Shown one piece after another: positions 1 through 7,587 of a stretch of 28,047 nucleotides of DNA; position 1 is the first letter of the stretch; each line of letters begins with the position of its first letter. Source of the DNA: Bdellovibrionales bacterium. Its GTDB lineage: Bacteria > Bdellovibrionota > Bdellovibrionia > Bdellovibrionales > UBA1609. The translations under genes were made by a program, and so were the position numbers. The stretch covers positions 1 through 28,047 of the forward strand of contig JANQSX010000161.1 of the NCBI GenBank assembly GCA_028279085.1, written 5' to 3'. The notes below the pieces were generated by a model. The model did no database searches. It worked only from the letters and a program-made list of their open reading frames with translations, and was not told where the DNA came from.

Positions 1-10
1 AAGAATGTTG

Positions 11-95
11 GCCCGGCTGGCGGAATTGGTAGACGCGCATGACTTAGGATCATGTCTCTTTTGAGGTGGGGGTTCAAGTCCCTCGCCGGGCACCA
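11..95 (+). tRNA. tRNA-Leu (anticodon TAG)
   Basis: The acceptor arms GCCCGGC (11-17) and GCCGGGC (85-91) pair fully and are followed by A and an encoded CCA. The anticodon stem CATGA/TCATG encloses the loop CTTAGGA, giving anticodon TAG, which reads CUA-type leucine codons. A long variable arm, as expected for a class II tRNA, lies around TCTCTTTTGAGG. The T arm GGGGG-TTCAAGT-CCCTC is intact. A terminator hairpin begins at the CCA. The promoter lies off the left edge. Confidence 0.95.
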
Positions 96-130
96 AAAAA
101 TAGAGTGTATGAAATACACTTCTATTTTTT
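95..130. terminator. Bidirectional hairpin terminator after tRNA-Leu
   Basis: AAAAAATAG-A-GTGTA (95-109) pairs with TACAC-TT-CTATTTTTT (115-130) around the loop TGAAA, with one bulged T. The A run on one side and the T run on the other make it usable as an intrinsic terminator on both strands. It sits at the centre of the larger tRNA palindrome. Confidence 0.75.
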
Positions 131-138
131 GTTATACA

Positions 139-221
139 AGGGACTTGAAGCCCCACCTCAAAAGAGACATGATCCTAAGTCATGCGCGTCTACCAATTCC
201 GCCAGCCGGGCCAACATTCTT
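139..221 (-). pseudogene. Inverted, 3'-truncated copy of tRNA-Leu
   Basis: Read on the minus strand, 221-139 repeats bases 1-83 with one mismatch (72 versus 150). It therefore copies the 10-base leader plus the tRNA from acceptor 5' arm through T loop. The mismatch breaks the last T-stem pair (G53 to C). The 3' acceptor strand and CCA are missing: GTTATACA (131-138) replaces the 11 bases at 84-94. It cannot form an acceptor stem, so it is a dead copy. Confidence 0.85.
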
Positions 222-253
222 ACCAAAATAACAATAAAAAAAGCGGCAATCAA

Positions 254-1954
254 CTAAGTGAGAACAGATTTTTGAGCAAGACGACGATGATAAGTAATTG
301 CAAAACGATGGGCTTCATCTCTTAAATGCATTAAAATCCTTAGAGCTTCAGAATCAGCAGGAAAAACAACAGGATTTTTTCTTCCTGGTAAAAAAAATCT
401 TTCTTTACTTGTGTTAATTTCTTTTGAAGCAAAATCCGATTTTACCCGTGCCTTAGCCATGGCTACCACAGGAATTTCCTCTTTCCCCACCTCCTTTAAG
501 ACTAACAAAGCTTTTTGCAACTGTCCTTTCCCTCCATCTACAACCAATAAATGAGGATCAGGATATTCACTGTGTTTAAAACGACGATCCAGAACTTCTT
601 TAAGAGAAGCAAAATCATCAACTCCCTTTACCATCTTTATTTTGTATTTTCTATAATCTTCTTTTTTTGGCACAGCCTCTTCAAAAACCACTTGAGAAGC
701 TACTTGATCTTTTCCTTGAAAATGAGAGACATCAAAACACTCTATACGCTCCGGAAGCTTCTTCAAATGGAATTTTCTTTGAATCATCTCCAAACCCTGA
801 ACCAAAGTTTGTTTTTTGAAATGCTGTTCCTCAAAATGACTTTGAGCATTTTTAAAAGCCATCTCCATAAGTTTTTTTTCAACACTTCCTCTAGGTTCCC
901 GGATACAAACTTTGGAGCGAGTCCCATTTAACTTTTCCTGTGCTCTACATAATATTTTCTCTAAAGTGGAAAATAAAACATGGCCTTCTTGTTTATTAGA
1001 AAATTCATTAGATAATAAAATAAGATCCGGCACTAGATTATCCATGTAGTATTGAGTAATAAAAGAACAAAAATAATCGGAAAAAAAATGGGATTCATAG
1101 TGAAAACGATGTCCCACAACAGCCCCTGCCCGTATATTTAATATTTGAAAAAGTGCCGCCGGTTTTTTATTATAAAAAGCTATCACATCCAAGTTTTTTT
1201 GCTTTTGAGTTACAACAGACTGTTTTTCCCGACAAAACTCAATCGCTTTCATACGATCCCGTATTCGTGCAGCCTCTTCAAATCGTTCTTCCGCTGATAA
1301 TTTTTGCATTTGTCTTTCCATCTCTTTTAAAACAGACTGACCTTTCCCTTTTAAAAAAACCAAGGATTTTTTGACTTGTTGAAGATAATCTTCTTTATTC
1401 ACTTTATCCACGCAAGGAGCCGTGCAAAAACCAATATGGTAGGTCAAACAAGGTTTATCTCTTCCCTTCATAAAATGATTACTGCAATCCCTGATTTTAA
1501 ATTGCTCATTTAAAAATCGCACCATACGCCTGGCAAAAAAAGCTTCCGTATAAGGTCCAAAATAAAGGGAACCTTTCTTTTTTACCTTTCTTTCCATATA
1601 GAATCGGGGAAAAGATTCTTCTATAGAACAACGAATGTAAGGATAGGATTTATCATCTTTTAAACGAACATTGTAACGAGGTTTATGTTTTTTAACCAAA
1701 CTAGCTTCCAGCAAGTAGGCTTCCACCTCCGTATCTGTTAAAATATAATCAATATTATGAATCCGTGGAATAAGAAAAGTATTTTTAAAACTCTTATCAT
1801 TAGAACAATAAGATTGAACCCTGGACTTTAAATTTCTAGCTTTTCCAATATAAATAATATGACTATTTATATCTTTCATCAGATAAACACCACATTGAAC
1901 AGGAAAATCTTTGATACTTTCTTTTAATTTTTTATGAGATGTTTTCATATTCAT
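254..1954 (-). CDS. uvrC: UvrABC excinuclease subunit C, lacking the C-terminal HhH domain
   Basis: UvrC makes both incisions beside damaged DNA during nucleotide excision repair. A GIY-YIG nuclease domain lies at about residues 18-95 (CGVYLM, YIGKARNLKSR). Four iron-sulfur cysteines C157, C169, C177 and C181 have the spacing of the E. coli C154/166/174/178 set. A UVR helical pair occupies about 200-237. The RNase H-like second nuclease shows D408 (ECFDVSH), D473 (VVDGGKGQL) and H549 (DEAHRF). The protein stops at HRRLAQKSVLT (566 residues), where family members normally continue into a helix-hairpin-helix domain; no remnant is visible after the stop. The start has two nearby ATGs (MNM) and no clear ribosome site. 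It lies 45 bases downstream of the repeat-protein gene on the same strand. Confidence 0.95.
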   Translation of the reverse strand: MNMKTSHKKLKESIKDFPVQCGVYLMKDINSHIIYIGKARNLKSRVQSYCSNDKSFKNTFLIPRIHNIDYILTDTEVEAYLLEASLVKKHKPRYNVRLKDDKSYPYIRCSIEESFPRFYMERKVKKKGSLYFGPYTEAFFARRMVRFLNEQFKIRDCSNHFMKGRDKPCLTYHIGFCTAPCVDKVNKEDYLQQVKKSLVFLKGKGQSVLKEMERQMQKLSAEERFEEAARIRDRMKAIEFCREKQSVVTQKQKNLDVIAFYNKKPAALFQILNIRAGAVVGHRFHYESHFFSDYFCSFITQYYMDNLVPDLILLSNEFSNKQEGHVLFSTLEKILCRAQEKLNGTRSKVCIREPRGSVEKKLMEMAFKNAQSHFEEQHFKKQTLVQGLEMIQRKFHLKKLPERIECFDVSHFQGKDQVASQVVFEEAVPKKEDYRKYKIKMVKGVDDFASLKEVLDRRFKHSEYPDPHLLVVDGGKGQLQKALLVLKEVGKEEIPVVAMAKARVKSDFASKEINTSKERFFLPGRKNPVVFPADSEALRILMHLRDEAHRFAITYHRRLAQKSVLT

Positions 1955-1999
1955 AATATTATAACATATTTCTCATTAAAAAATTATCCAAACCTCTTT

Positions 2000-2848
2000 T
2001 TACTGATCCCCATAAAGTTCCAATAAATATTGGAGATTGTATTGGTTTAGTCTTGTTCTTAATGTTTCAATACCCCAATCTACTTCCCATTGTTTTAATT
2101 GATCTATTTTTAACATAGAAAAACCCTGTAAATCCTTCTTCATCCTCTGTTTCGTAGCTCCCTCTCCTATGTAGCTTTCTATATACTCCACCACTTCCTT
2201 TAACTCCGAAAGCTTGGCAGTAGAAAAGGCTTGTAAACTCTTTTCCATTCTCTGTTTCGTAGCTTCCACTCCTATATAGCCTTTCACATACTCCACTACT
2301 TCCTTTAACTCCGAAAGCCTGGCATCAGAGAAACCTCGTAAATTTTCTCTCATTCTTTCTTTCGTGGCTTCCACTCCGATGTAGCTTTCCACATATTCAA
2401 TTACACCTCTTATCTCACTTATCTCTCCTCTATCAAAACCTCCCAAAGACCTCCTTAGTCTTATTGTTACTCCCTCTTCTCCTATATATTCTTCATATAA
2501 TGACACCCTCTCTCTAAACTTCTTGTAACTTGTAGTACTCAAATAAGAAGGGAATTTAACTCTTTTAAGAGTGTCCTCTGTTCCAATTCGGGCTTGTAAA
2601 AAACGGAGAAAATCTTTTTCATCTTTTGTACTCCATCTTCTAGTGGCATGGGTAATTCTTTGTTCCCACTTAGCTCCCATTGTTTCAACCCAGGTTTCTC
2701 CTAAATGTTTTTTTGCGAAACTAACGAAGGCGGAATCAGACGCAATAGAATCAAATGAAAAACTCTCCAGACAAGCAAGAGAAACAGTTGAAGAAGAAGC
2801 AATAAAAAGAAAGAATAAAGAAGTGAAAAAAGATCTTAAAAAAATCAT
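2000..2848 (-). CDS. Secreted protein with 35-residue helical repeats
   Basis: I do not recognise a named family. A signal peptide covers about residues 1-25, ending VSLA-C; the -3 residue is S, so signal peptidase I is as likely as lipoprotein processing. Residues 138-242 hold three near-identical units of exactly 35 residues. Each starts with a GF/AF-S motif, followed by LSELKEVVEYVESYIG and VEATKQRM-type helices. Degenerate units precede (about 73-137) and follow (243-273), giving about six. The pattern suggests a two-helix-per-repeat alpha-solenoid, superficially like TAL-type or mTERF repeats, but I cannot establish homology. The segment SLACLESFS nearly matches SLACVESFS in the helicase-sigma protein at 17100. 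AAGAGGT precedes the ATG as a ribosome site. Confidence 0.8.
   Translation of the reverse strand: MIFLRSFFTSLFFLFIASSSTVSLACLESFSFDSIASDSAFVSFAKKHLGETWVETMGAKWEQRITHATRRWSTKDEKDFLRFLQARIGTEDTLKRVKFPSYLSTTSYKKFRERVSLYEEYIGEEGVTIRLRRSLGGFDRGEISEIRGVIEYVESYIGVEATKERMRENLRGFSDARLSELKEVVEYVKGYIGVEATKQRMEKSLQAFSTAKLSELKEVVEYIESYIGEGATKQRMKKDLQGFSMLKIDQLKQWEVDWGIETLRTRLNQYNLQYLLELYGDQ
2123..2437 (-). repeat. Three tandem 105-bp coding repeats
   Basis: These bases encode residues 138-242 of the secreted repeat protein. Phenylalanines at 138, 173, 208 and 243 fall exactly 35 residues apart, so the DNA period is 105 bases. Stretches around TCTGTTTCGTAGCT recur between units, which suggests recent duplication. 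Confidence 0.85.
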
Positions 2849-2985
2849 ATAAACCTCTTGATTTAAACAGAAATAATATTCGTGGTAAGAATTATATATT
2901 AAAGAAAAAACTGTTCCTATGATTTAGGTATATTTCTAACAAGACCTTAATTAATAATGTAAAAATTACAACAGAAGTAAAAAAC

Positions 2986-3014
2986 TTGACAGAATATAAA
3001 GGTAAAGAGACTAT
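2986..3014 (+). promoter_or_regulatory. Possible sigma-70-type promoter for DUF507 pair
   Basis: A perfect TTGACA (2986-2991) is followed, after 17 bases, by GACTAT (3009-3014), a poor -10. Transcription would then start at about the ATG at 3021, which has no good Shine-Dalgarno site, so a leaderless message is possible. The weak -10 keeps confidence low. Confidence 0.35.
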
Positions 3015-3020
3015 GAGAGC

Positions 3021-3299
3021 ATGCGATGGACATCCGGCCTTTCTCATTACTTAGCCAAACTCATATTTGAAGAGTGGAACAAAAACAACTTGGTTACATG
3101 GCAAGCCGGAGAAGAAGAAGCCGCTTCACATATTCATCACATTCTTTCTGAAGATCTAAATAAAGAAAAAGAATTAGAAAAAGAAGTGGACCAAATGTTG
3201 GATCAACTAGAGAAAACTCATGCCGGTCAATTTGAAAGATATAAAATGTATCCTTTACTAAAGAAAAAAATGGCTAAAGAAAAAGGTATTATTATTTAA
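3021..3299 (+). CDS. DUF507 family protein (first of tandem pair)
   Basis: This is a 92-residue, charged, mostly helical protein beginning MRWTSGLSHYLAKLIF. It has the DUF507 pattern: an N-terminal helix, then an acidic stretch LSEDLNKEKELEKEVDQML and a C-terminal KKKMAKEKGI. DUF507 proteins are small, of unknown function, and typically found as adjacent pairs in deltaproteobacteria and relatives. A second copy follows 47 bases downstream. An upstream ATG at 3013 is in another frame, so 3021 is taken as the start; the ribosome site is weak. The function is unknown. Confidence 0.75.
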   Translation: MRWTSGLSHYLAKLIFEEWNKNNLVTWQAGEEEAASHIHHILSEDLNKEKELEKEVDQMLDQLEKTHAGQFERYKMYPLLKKKMAKEKGIII

Positions 3300-3346
3300 G
3301 ATAAATTTAAAAAGTATTAATATTTAAATTAACAAAGAGTTTAATT

Positions 3347-3625
3347 ATGTTATCTGCTGATAGACAATCCAATTGGGTACACTTGATTGTAAACGGGCTT
3401 TTAAATAAAGGGCTCGTACAATATCAGGATAAAGACAAAGCTCTTCGCGCCGCAAATAGAGCTATGTCTTCGTTTATACAAGAACATAATAAAATTGAGC
3501 AAAAAGTTCGCCAAAAAATTACCTCCCTCAAAAGAAATGTGTCGGAAAATAGCACTGAATGGGAAGTGCTCTATTTTCGTTACTATGAAGAAGAACTTTC
3601 TCGCAGCCACCTGGGTCGCGCTTAA
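3347..3625 (+). CDS. DUF507 family protein (second of tandem pair)
   Basis: This 92-residue helical protein has the same layout as its neighbour: N-terminal helix WVHLIVNGLLNKGLV, a middle helix ending in IEQKVRQKITSLKRNV, and a C-terminal YYEEELSRSHLGRA. The sequence is diverged from the first copy but the length is identical. It lies 47 bases after the first gene, so the two are probably co-transcribed. The two may form a heteromer, by inference only. No signal peptide or membrane segment is visible, so a cytoplasmic location is expected. Confidence 0.7.
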   Translation: MLSADRQSNWVHLIVNGLLNKGLVQYQDKDKALRAANRAMSSFIQEHNKIEQKVRQKITSLKRNVSENSTEWEVLYFRYYEEELSRSHLGRA

Positions 3626-3841
3626 TCCACTATTTCATTAAATTTATTGATATTATTAGAATCAATCTTACTGTTTCCAATTATGAAATAACATATTGTA
3701 ACGTATGGCAACATACATTATTTATTGACCTGAAACAAAAAATACTCTTTTACTTAGGGCAGACTTGATGTAAACAGTGAAAAATCAATTTTGAGTAAAA
3801 ATAAGTTAGGTTTTTTAGATCAAAATTTCTAGAGGTGCCTT

Positions 3842-5032
3842 ATGCTACGTTTTATTACATATATTGTTTTTCCTCTTTCTATTTTCTCTGCACAAGCTGT
3901 TGTTTTGGACTGGTCCGGTTCTTATCTATTGGAAATAAACACAGTACAAAACGGAGATTTTGAGTACTGGGGTTCTAGTGAAGCTTTCCATAATTTGCAT
4001 CTAAAACCAGACATAAAAGCTTTTGATGAAGTTCGTGTTAAATCCTGGTTCCAATTAAGCACTCCATCTAGTGTTTCTAATAATTTTGCCGGTAGAAAGT
4101 TCGCTATCCAGAAAGGCGTGAATTTTAACTGGGATAGTGAGAAATCTGTCTCTCTTCCCGGGATTGCCGTTAGAGATTTATACTTGGAGGTAGCTCACGA
4201 TTTTGGCTTGCTTCAAGTAGGTTGGAAGCCTCATCATTTTGGCTTGGGAATGTACTATAACGATAGTTCTGCTCTTTTTGATCCATTCTACAATTTGGAA
4301 GGAAGTCGTGGTTTTATATCCTGGCGGGGTTTTATAGGTTCTTCCTACTATATACAGCCCATGGTTCATTACGTTAATGACACTTTATTTAACCTATTTA
4401 TTCAGGCTGGTTTTTCCACAGATCAATATGGAGTGGAGGCTATGTACAAAACTTCTCCTCAAGGAATAGAGGGCGATAATTCCAAGGCGGAAAATATCCC
4501 CTCTTATATTGGTATTTATGGATATTATAACACAGATACACTAACAGCACAGTTGGAAGTAGGTAGAACTTCAGATGAAGTATATGGTGGAGTCTTGGAT
4601 ATAGACTGGGAATCACCTATAAAATGGTTAAGTCTGGGATTGGATATGGGGTTGGCCACTTCAGAAGAAAAAAAAGCTTTTCATTTTGATCCTTCTTTTT
4701 CCTCTCGTTTATCTTTTTTAATTGAAGAGTATGAAAACTTAAAACCAAAAGGAGAAGCAGAAACAACACAATCAGAGTATTACTCTTTCCATTCCGCTTT
4801 TTACCTATCTCCTTCTTTATCTTTTTCTTTATTGGATTCTTTAAACCTAAAATCTATTTTCTCTATACATATATCTTATTCTGAAATGGATGTGTTATTT
4901 TACCATAAAGAACTTATGCTGGAATACCAATTGGCTGAAGGTTTAACATGGAGTACTGGTGTAGGTGTTTTATTTCCAAGAGAAGATAACTGGCATATCG
5001 GGTTAATAAGTCAAGCCGCCATTACCTTTTAG
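3842..5032 (+). CDS. Probable outer-membrane beta-barrel protein
   Basis: A signal peptide occupies about residues 1-19 (MLRFITYIVFPLSIFSAQA, cleavage after AQA). The mature 377 residues alternate polar and hydrophobic/aromatic positions in short strands, such as DLYLEVAHDFGLLQVGW and TLTAQLEVGR. The chain ends AAITF, a terminal phenylalanine typical of BAM-inserted barrels. No cysteines, metal motif or known domain can be seen. AGAGGTG lies seven bases before the ATG. It stands alone, 216 bases after the DUF507 pair and convergent with the gene at 5100. A porin-like or adhesin-like role is possible; the substrate cannot be inferred. Confidence 0.75.
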   Translation: MLRFITYIVFPLSIFSAQAVVLDWSGSYLLEINTVQNGDFEYWGSSEAFHNLHLKPDIKAFDEVRVKSWFQLSTPSSVSNNFAGRKFAIQKGVNFNWDSEKSVSLPGIAVRDLYLEVAHDFGLLQVGWKPHHFGLGMYYNDSSALFDPFYNLEGSRGFISWRGFIGSSYYIQPMVHYVNDTLFNLFIQAGFSTDQYGVEAMYKTSPQGIEGDNSKAENIPSYIGIYGYYNTDTLTAQLEVGRTSDEVYGGVLDIDWESPIKWLSLGLDMGLATSEEKKAFHFDPSFSSRLSFLIEEYENLKPKGEAETTQSEYYSFHSAFYLSPSLSFSLLDSLNLKSIFSIHISYSEMDVLFYHKELMLEYQLAEGLTWSTGVGVLFPREDNWHIGLISQAAITF

Positions 5033-5096
5033 GGCATCAAAGGAAAACTTAATCTTTTATCATCTCTGAAAAACATCAAGTATTTAATGGCGGCTT
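5013..5096. repeat. Inverted repeat between convergent genes
   Basis: AAGCCGCCATTA (5013-5024) and TAATGGCGGCTT (5085-5096) are perfect 12-base complements separated by 60 bases. The left arm encodes the last residues of the barrel protein, and the right arm ends four bases before the last base of the opposing gene. It may help terminate or separate converging transcripts, but there is no T run after either arm. Confidence 0.55.
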
Positions 5097-5099
5097 CAC

Positions 5100-6248
5100 T
5101 TATTGTCTATATAACTTTTGAAAACCAGGAGAGTTCACAATAGCTCTAAACTGTTGAGCTGAAAGCCCTCCCCTCCTATTGGCGGGTGGTGTTTTGTTTG
5201 CTTTCCTAGGTTTAAGAGTAAGAGAATAATAAGAGGGAAAAGGTCGTTCCGTAAAATTTCTGTTCCAAGCTCTTTCCAACATTATACGATCTTGCCGACC
5301 TGTCATTGTGTCGTGTGTGTAAAAATAAAAAGGCATCTGCATACTAATAGTATTTAAAGCAGCTAATTTATTATCTCCTAATTCATGCATAAAAAGCCTT
5401 AAATCATTATATTTTTGAGCGGTGTCTATAGCAGAGTGTACAGAAAAATAATCATAATCAAAAAAGTCACGACTATCCATTTCTCTCATAGGTTCAGAAC
5501 GAAAAAAAGATTGATCTAAAGGTTCATCTTGTTGAACGAGATACCACAAATCCTTTTTTACTGTGGAATGAAAAAAGTCAGTTCTATCTTCCGCTTTTTT
5601 TATGTCTGCTAATTGATCTTTTCTACACCCCATTTTTTCTGTAGGACTTATTTTAATAATATCCTCTATTGTAGATTCCGGACTTATTTCACAATTTGCA
5701 ATTCTACGTTTTATCTCCTGTTTTTTCTTATAAACATCATAAGCATCTTCAACAGCTTCTTCAATAAGATCATCTTCTCTATTTAACGCATTAGAAACCT
5801 GATTCCGAAGAACTTGAGACACTTCCGCTAAATCTTTAGTATCTCCTATATCAACTATAATAGGTGTCACACACTCATCACCACAATAATCCGCTTCGGT
5901 AATATGTTTTGATGTATCTTTAAGCTTCTTCTTTACAGAAACAACCGCTTTTTTTGATTTCTGATCTGTTTTTATAACTACCGTGGAACGCACTTTGTAA
6001 CCGACTCCTTTATCTTTTTTTTCCGTTACAAAGCTACAATAAATATCTATATTATCCTTGTTAGTTATTGTGTTTATTTGATCACAATTTTTTAATCCGT
6101 CACCTCCACTGGATGAAGCAATAATCCGGGAAGAATTAACAAATCCTTCTGTTCCGGAAAAAAAAGAAATACTGGTAAGCCAATAAATTAATATACCGGC
6201 CAGTAATCCTAAAACAAATAAAATAATAGATTGAGTTCTTTTTACCAT
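5100..6248 (-). CDS. Membrane-anchored protein of unknown function
   Basis: I do not recognise this 382-residue protein. One N-terminal transmembrane segment (about 7-31, SIILFVLGLLAGILIYWLTS) is followed by a serine-rich linker and a large soluble part, presumably periplasmic. Cysteines are scattered (C54, C71 region, CGDECVTP, C near 181 and 208), which could form disulfides. A charged helical stretch runs roughly 146-215. The C-terminus is basic and Pro/Arg rich (KPRKANKTPPANRRGG). It starts 38 bases after the lysine aminomutase gene and is probably the last gene of that transcription unit. Confidence 0.7.
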   Translation of the reverse strand: MVKRTQSIILFVLGLLAGILIYWLTSISFFSGTEGFVNSSRIIASSSGGDGLKNCDQINTITNKDNIDIYCSFVTEKKDKGVGYKVRSTVVIKTDQKSKKAVVSVKKKLKDTSKHITEADYCGDECVTPIIVDIGDTKDLAEVSQVLRNQVSNALNREDDLIEEAVEDAYDVYKKKQEIKRRIANCEISPESTIEDIIKISPTEKMGCRKDQLADIKKAEDRTDFFHSTVKKDLWYLVQQDEPLDQSFFRSEPMREMDSRDFFDYDYFSVHSAIDTAQKYNDLRLFMHELGDNKLAALNTISMQMPFYFYTHDTMTGRQDRIMLERAWNRNFTERPFPSYYSLTLKPRKANKTPPANRRGGLSAQQFRAIVNSPGFQKLYRQ

Positions 6249-6286
6249 TATTTTTTATTATCGGTGCAAAAGTATAGAGCTTTAAA

Positions 6287-7507
6287 TTAATTGAAATCCA
6301 AGTCTGATTTCCTGGTGATATTAGGATTATTTCCATAGCTTTGCTGATTTAAAGTCTGCCATTCCTGTAAATAAGAACTTGTATCAGAAGGAAGTTGAAT
6401 AGTTTTTTCATCCGGGTCGATATAATCAGCAACCATTCCGTCCCAACCTTTAAAAGTATGTGATTGATTATTTGTTTGGATTTGGCCATTGGGAACCAAT
6501 TCCACTTTTCCTCCTCCTCCTGGAAGATCTACAGCTAATCGTGGAACAGCTAAACCGGATAAAACACCCCAGAGATTTTTTTGAATCCACTGAGAATTTT
6601 TAATAGAAGTACGAAGGTGATCTGTTCCTAAAGAAGGGTCGCATTGAAACATATAATAAGGTCTAGCTCTTAAAAAGAGTAATCGCCGAGAAAGTGCCTG
6701 CACTATAGCCGGATGATTATTAACAGAGTTAATAAGAACCATTTGATTATAAACAGGAATACCTTGATCGGCTAAAAGATTTAAAGCATCAGCCGCTTCT
6801 AAAGTAATTTCATCAGGATGATTGAAATGACTCATAATAAAACAGGGATGGTATTTTTTTATCATATCAGTAAAAGACTTAGAAAAACGCATAGGACAAA
6901 CCGCCGGCATCCGAGAACCTATTCGTATAATTTCAATATGTTCTATAGTCCGTAAATCCTTCAAAATTTTCTCCAATACAAGGTTGGTTAATGTAAGAGG
7001 ATCACCTCCTGACAAAATAACTTCTCTAATTCCCGGATTTTTTTTTATGTATTCCAAAGCTTCTATATATCCTTTTTTTTGTATGATGCTTTTTTCTGTA
7101 GCGGTAAATCTTTTTCTTGTGCAATATCGACAGTAAATAGGACATAAATCTGTAACCAAAAAAACCACTCTATCAGGATAACGATGAATCAGATGTTTAA
7201 CAGGACTATGTTTTTCTTCACCTAATGGATCTTTTAAAGCCTGTCTGCCTTTTTTGCTTTCTTGTATATTCGGTATAACAACCTTTCTTAAAGAGCAGCT
7301 TGATTTTACAAGTTGCGCATAATAAGGAGTGCTTTGAACAGCAAAATCGTTGCTTATAAAACCTTCTTTCTCATCTTCACTGAGAGAAAAATACTTTTCA
7401 TAATCTTCTCTTGTTTTAAGAGAAGAACGAAGTTGCCATTTCCAATTGAACCAATCTTTTTTGGATATATCACCAGGAATTTTCACAGAAGAAAATTGCA
7501 GAACCAT
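6287..7507 (-). CDS. kamA: Lysine 2,3-aminomutase (radical SAM, PLP)
   Basis: The enzyme interconverts L-alpha-lysine and L-beta-lysine using S-adenosylmethionine, a [4Fe-4S] cluster and PLP. The cluster motif is C122-PIY-C126-RY-C129. The SAM-site motif SGGDPL lies at 166-171. Substrate-binding aspartates D290 (QCDPSLG) and D327 (VDLPGGGG), and PLP lysine K334, all sit three residues below the Clostridium subterminale positions C125/129/132, D293, D330 and K337. The two aspartates favour lysine over the glutamate 2,3-aminomutase variant. Length (406) fits KamA better than the shorter EpmB. No beta-lysine acetyltransferase (ablB) or EF-P gene is adjacent, so the product may serve osmoprotection, lysine breakdown or EF-P modification. 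Confidence 0.93.
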   Translation of the reverse strand: MVLQFSSVKIPGDISKKDWFNWKWQLRSSLKTREDYEKYFSLSEDEKEGFISNDFAVQSTPYYAQLVKSSCSLRKVVIPNIQESKKGRQALKDPLGEEKHSPVKHLIHRYPDRVVFLVTDLCPIYCRYCTRKRFTATEKSIIQKKGYIEALEYIKKNPGIREVILSGGDPLTLTNLVLEKILKDLRTIEHIEIIRIGSRMPAVCPMRFSKSFTDMIKKYHPCFIMSHFNHPDEITLEAADALNLLADQGIPVYNQMVLINSVNNHPAIVQALSRRLLFLRARPYYMFQCDPSLGTDHLRTSIKNSQWIQKNLWGVLSGLAVPRLAVDLPGGGGKVELVPNGQIQTNNQSHTFKGWDGMVADYIDPDEKTIQLPSDTSSYLQEWQTLNQQSYGNNPNITRKSDLDFN

Positions 7508-7528
7508 AATTTATTACCTTATATACTG

Positions 7529-7553
7529 TTATTCCAGACTTGATCCGGAACCC
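7529..7553. repeat. Dispersed palindromic repeat, variant copy
   Basis: TTATTCCAGACTTGATCCGG followed by AACCC resembles the ATTCC...GGAAT-type dispersed repeats. The outer TTCC/GGAA arms pair but the interior is only weakly self-complementary. It sits in the 80-base gap between pcrA and kamA. Confidence 0.5.
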
Positions 7554-7587
7554 AGTAAACTGAAAACCATTTTGATGGCTTTCATTA

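Larger units (their letters stand above)
1..221. repeat. Imperfect giant palindrome built on tRNA-Leu
   Basis: Base i pairs with base 222-i over 83 bases per arm with a single mismatch. The arms are separated by unmatched segments (84-94 and 131-138) and the terminator hairpin. The left arm reaches the window edge, so the repeat may be longer. The single-stranded form would fold into one long hairpin. Confidence 0.85.

Noticed and set aside
66..257. 63-codon open frame through the tRNA-Leu palindrome
   Set aside because: It reads through the tRNA gene, the terminator and the inverted copy; it has no ribosome site and is not protein-like.
551..1374. Plus-strand frames opposite uvrC
   Set aside because: They are shadows; the minus strand has clear UvrC motifs throughout.
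2123..2437. CRISPR-like array
   Set aside because: The regular 105-base spacing is explained by in-frame protein repeats, with no separate spacers and no cas genes.
3731..3841. Promoter for the barrel protein from TTGACC at 3725
   Set aside because: No -10-like hexamer lies at a workable distance.
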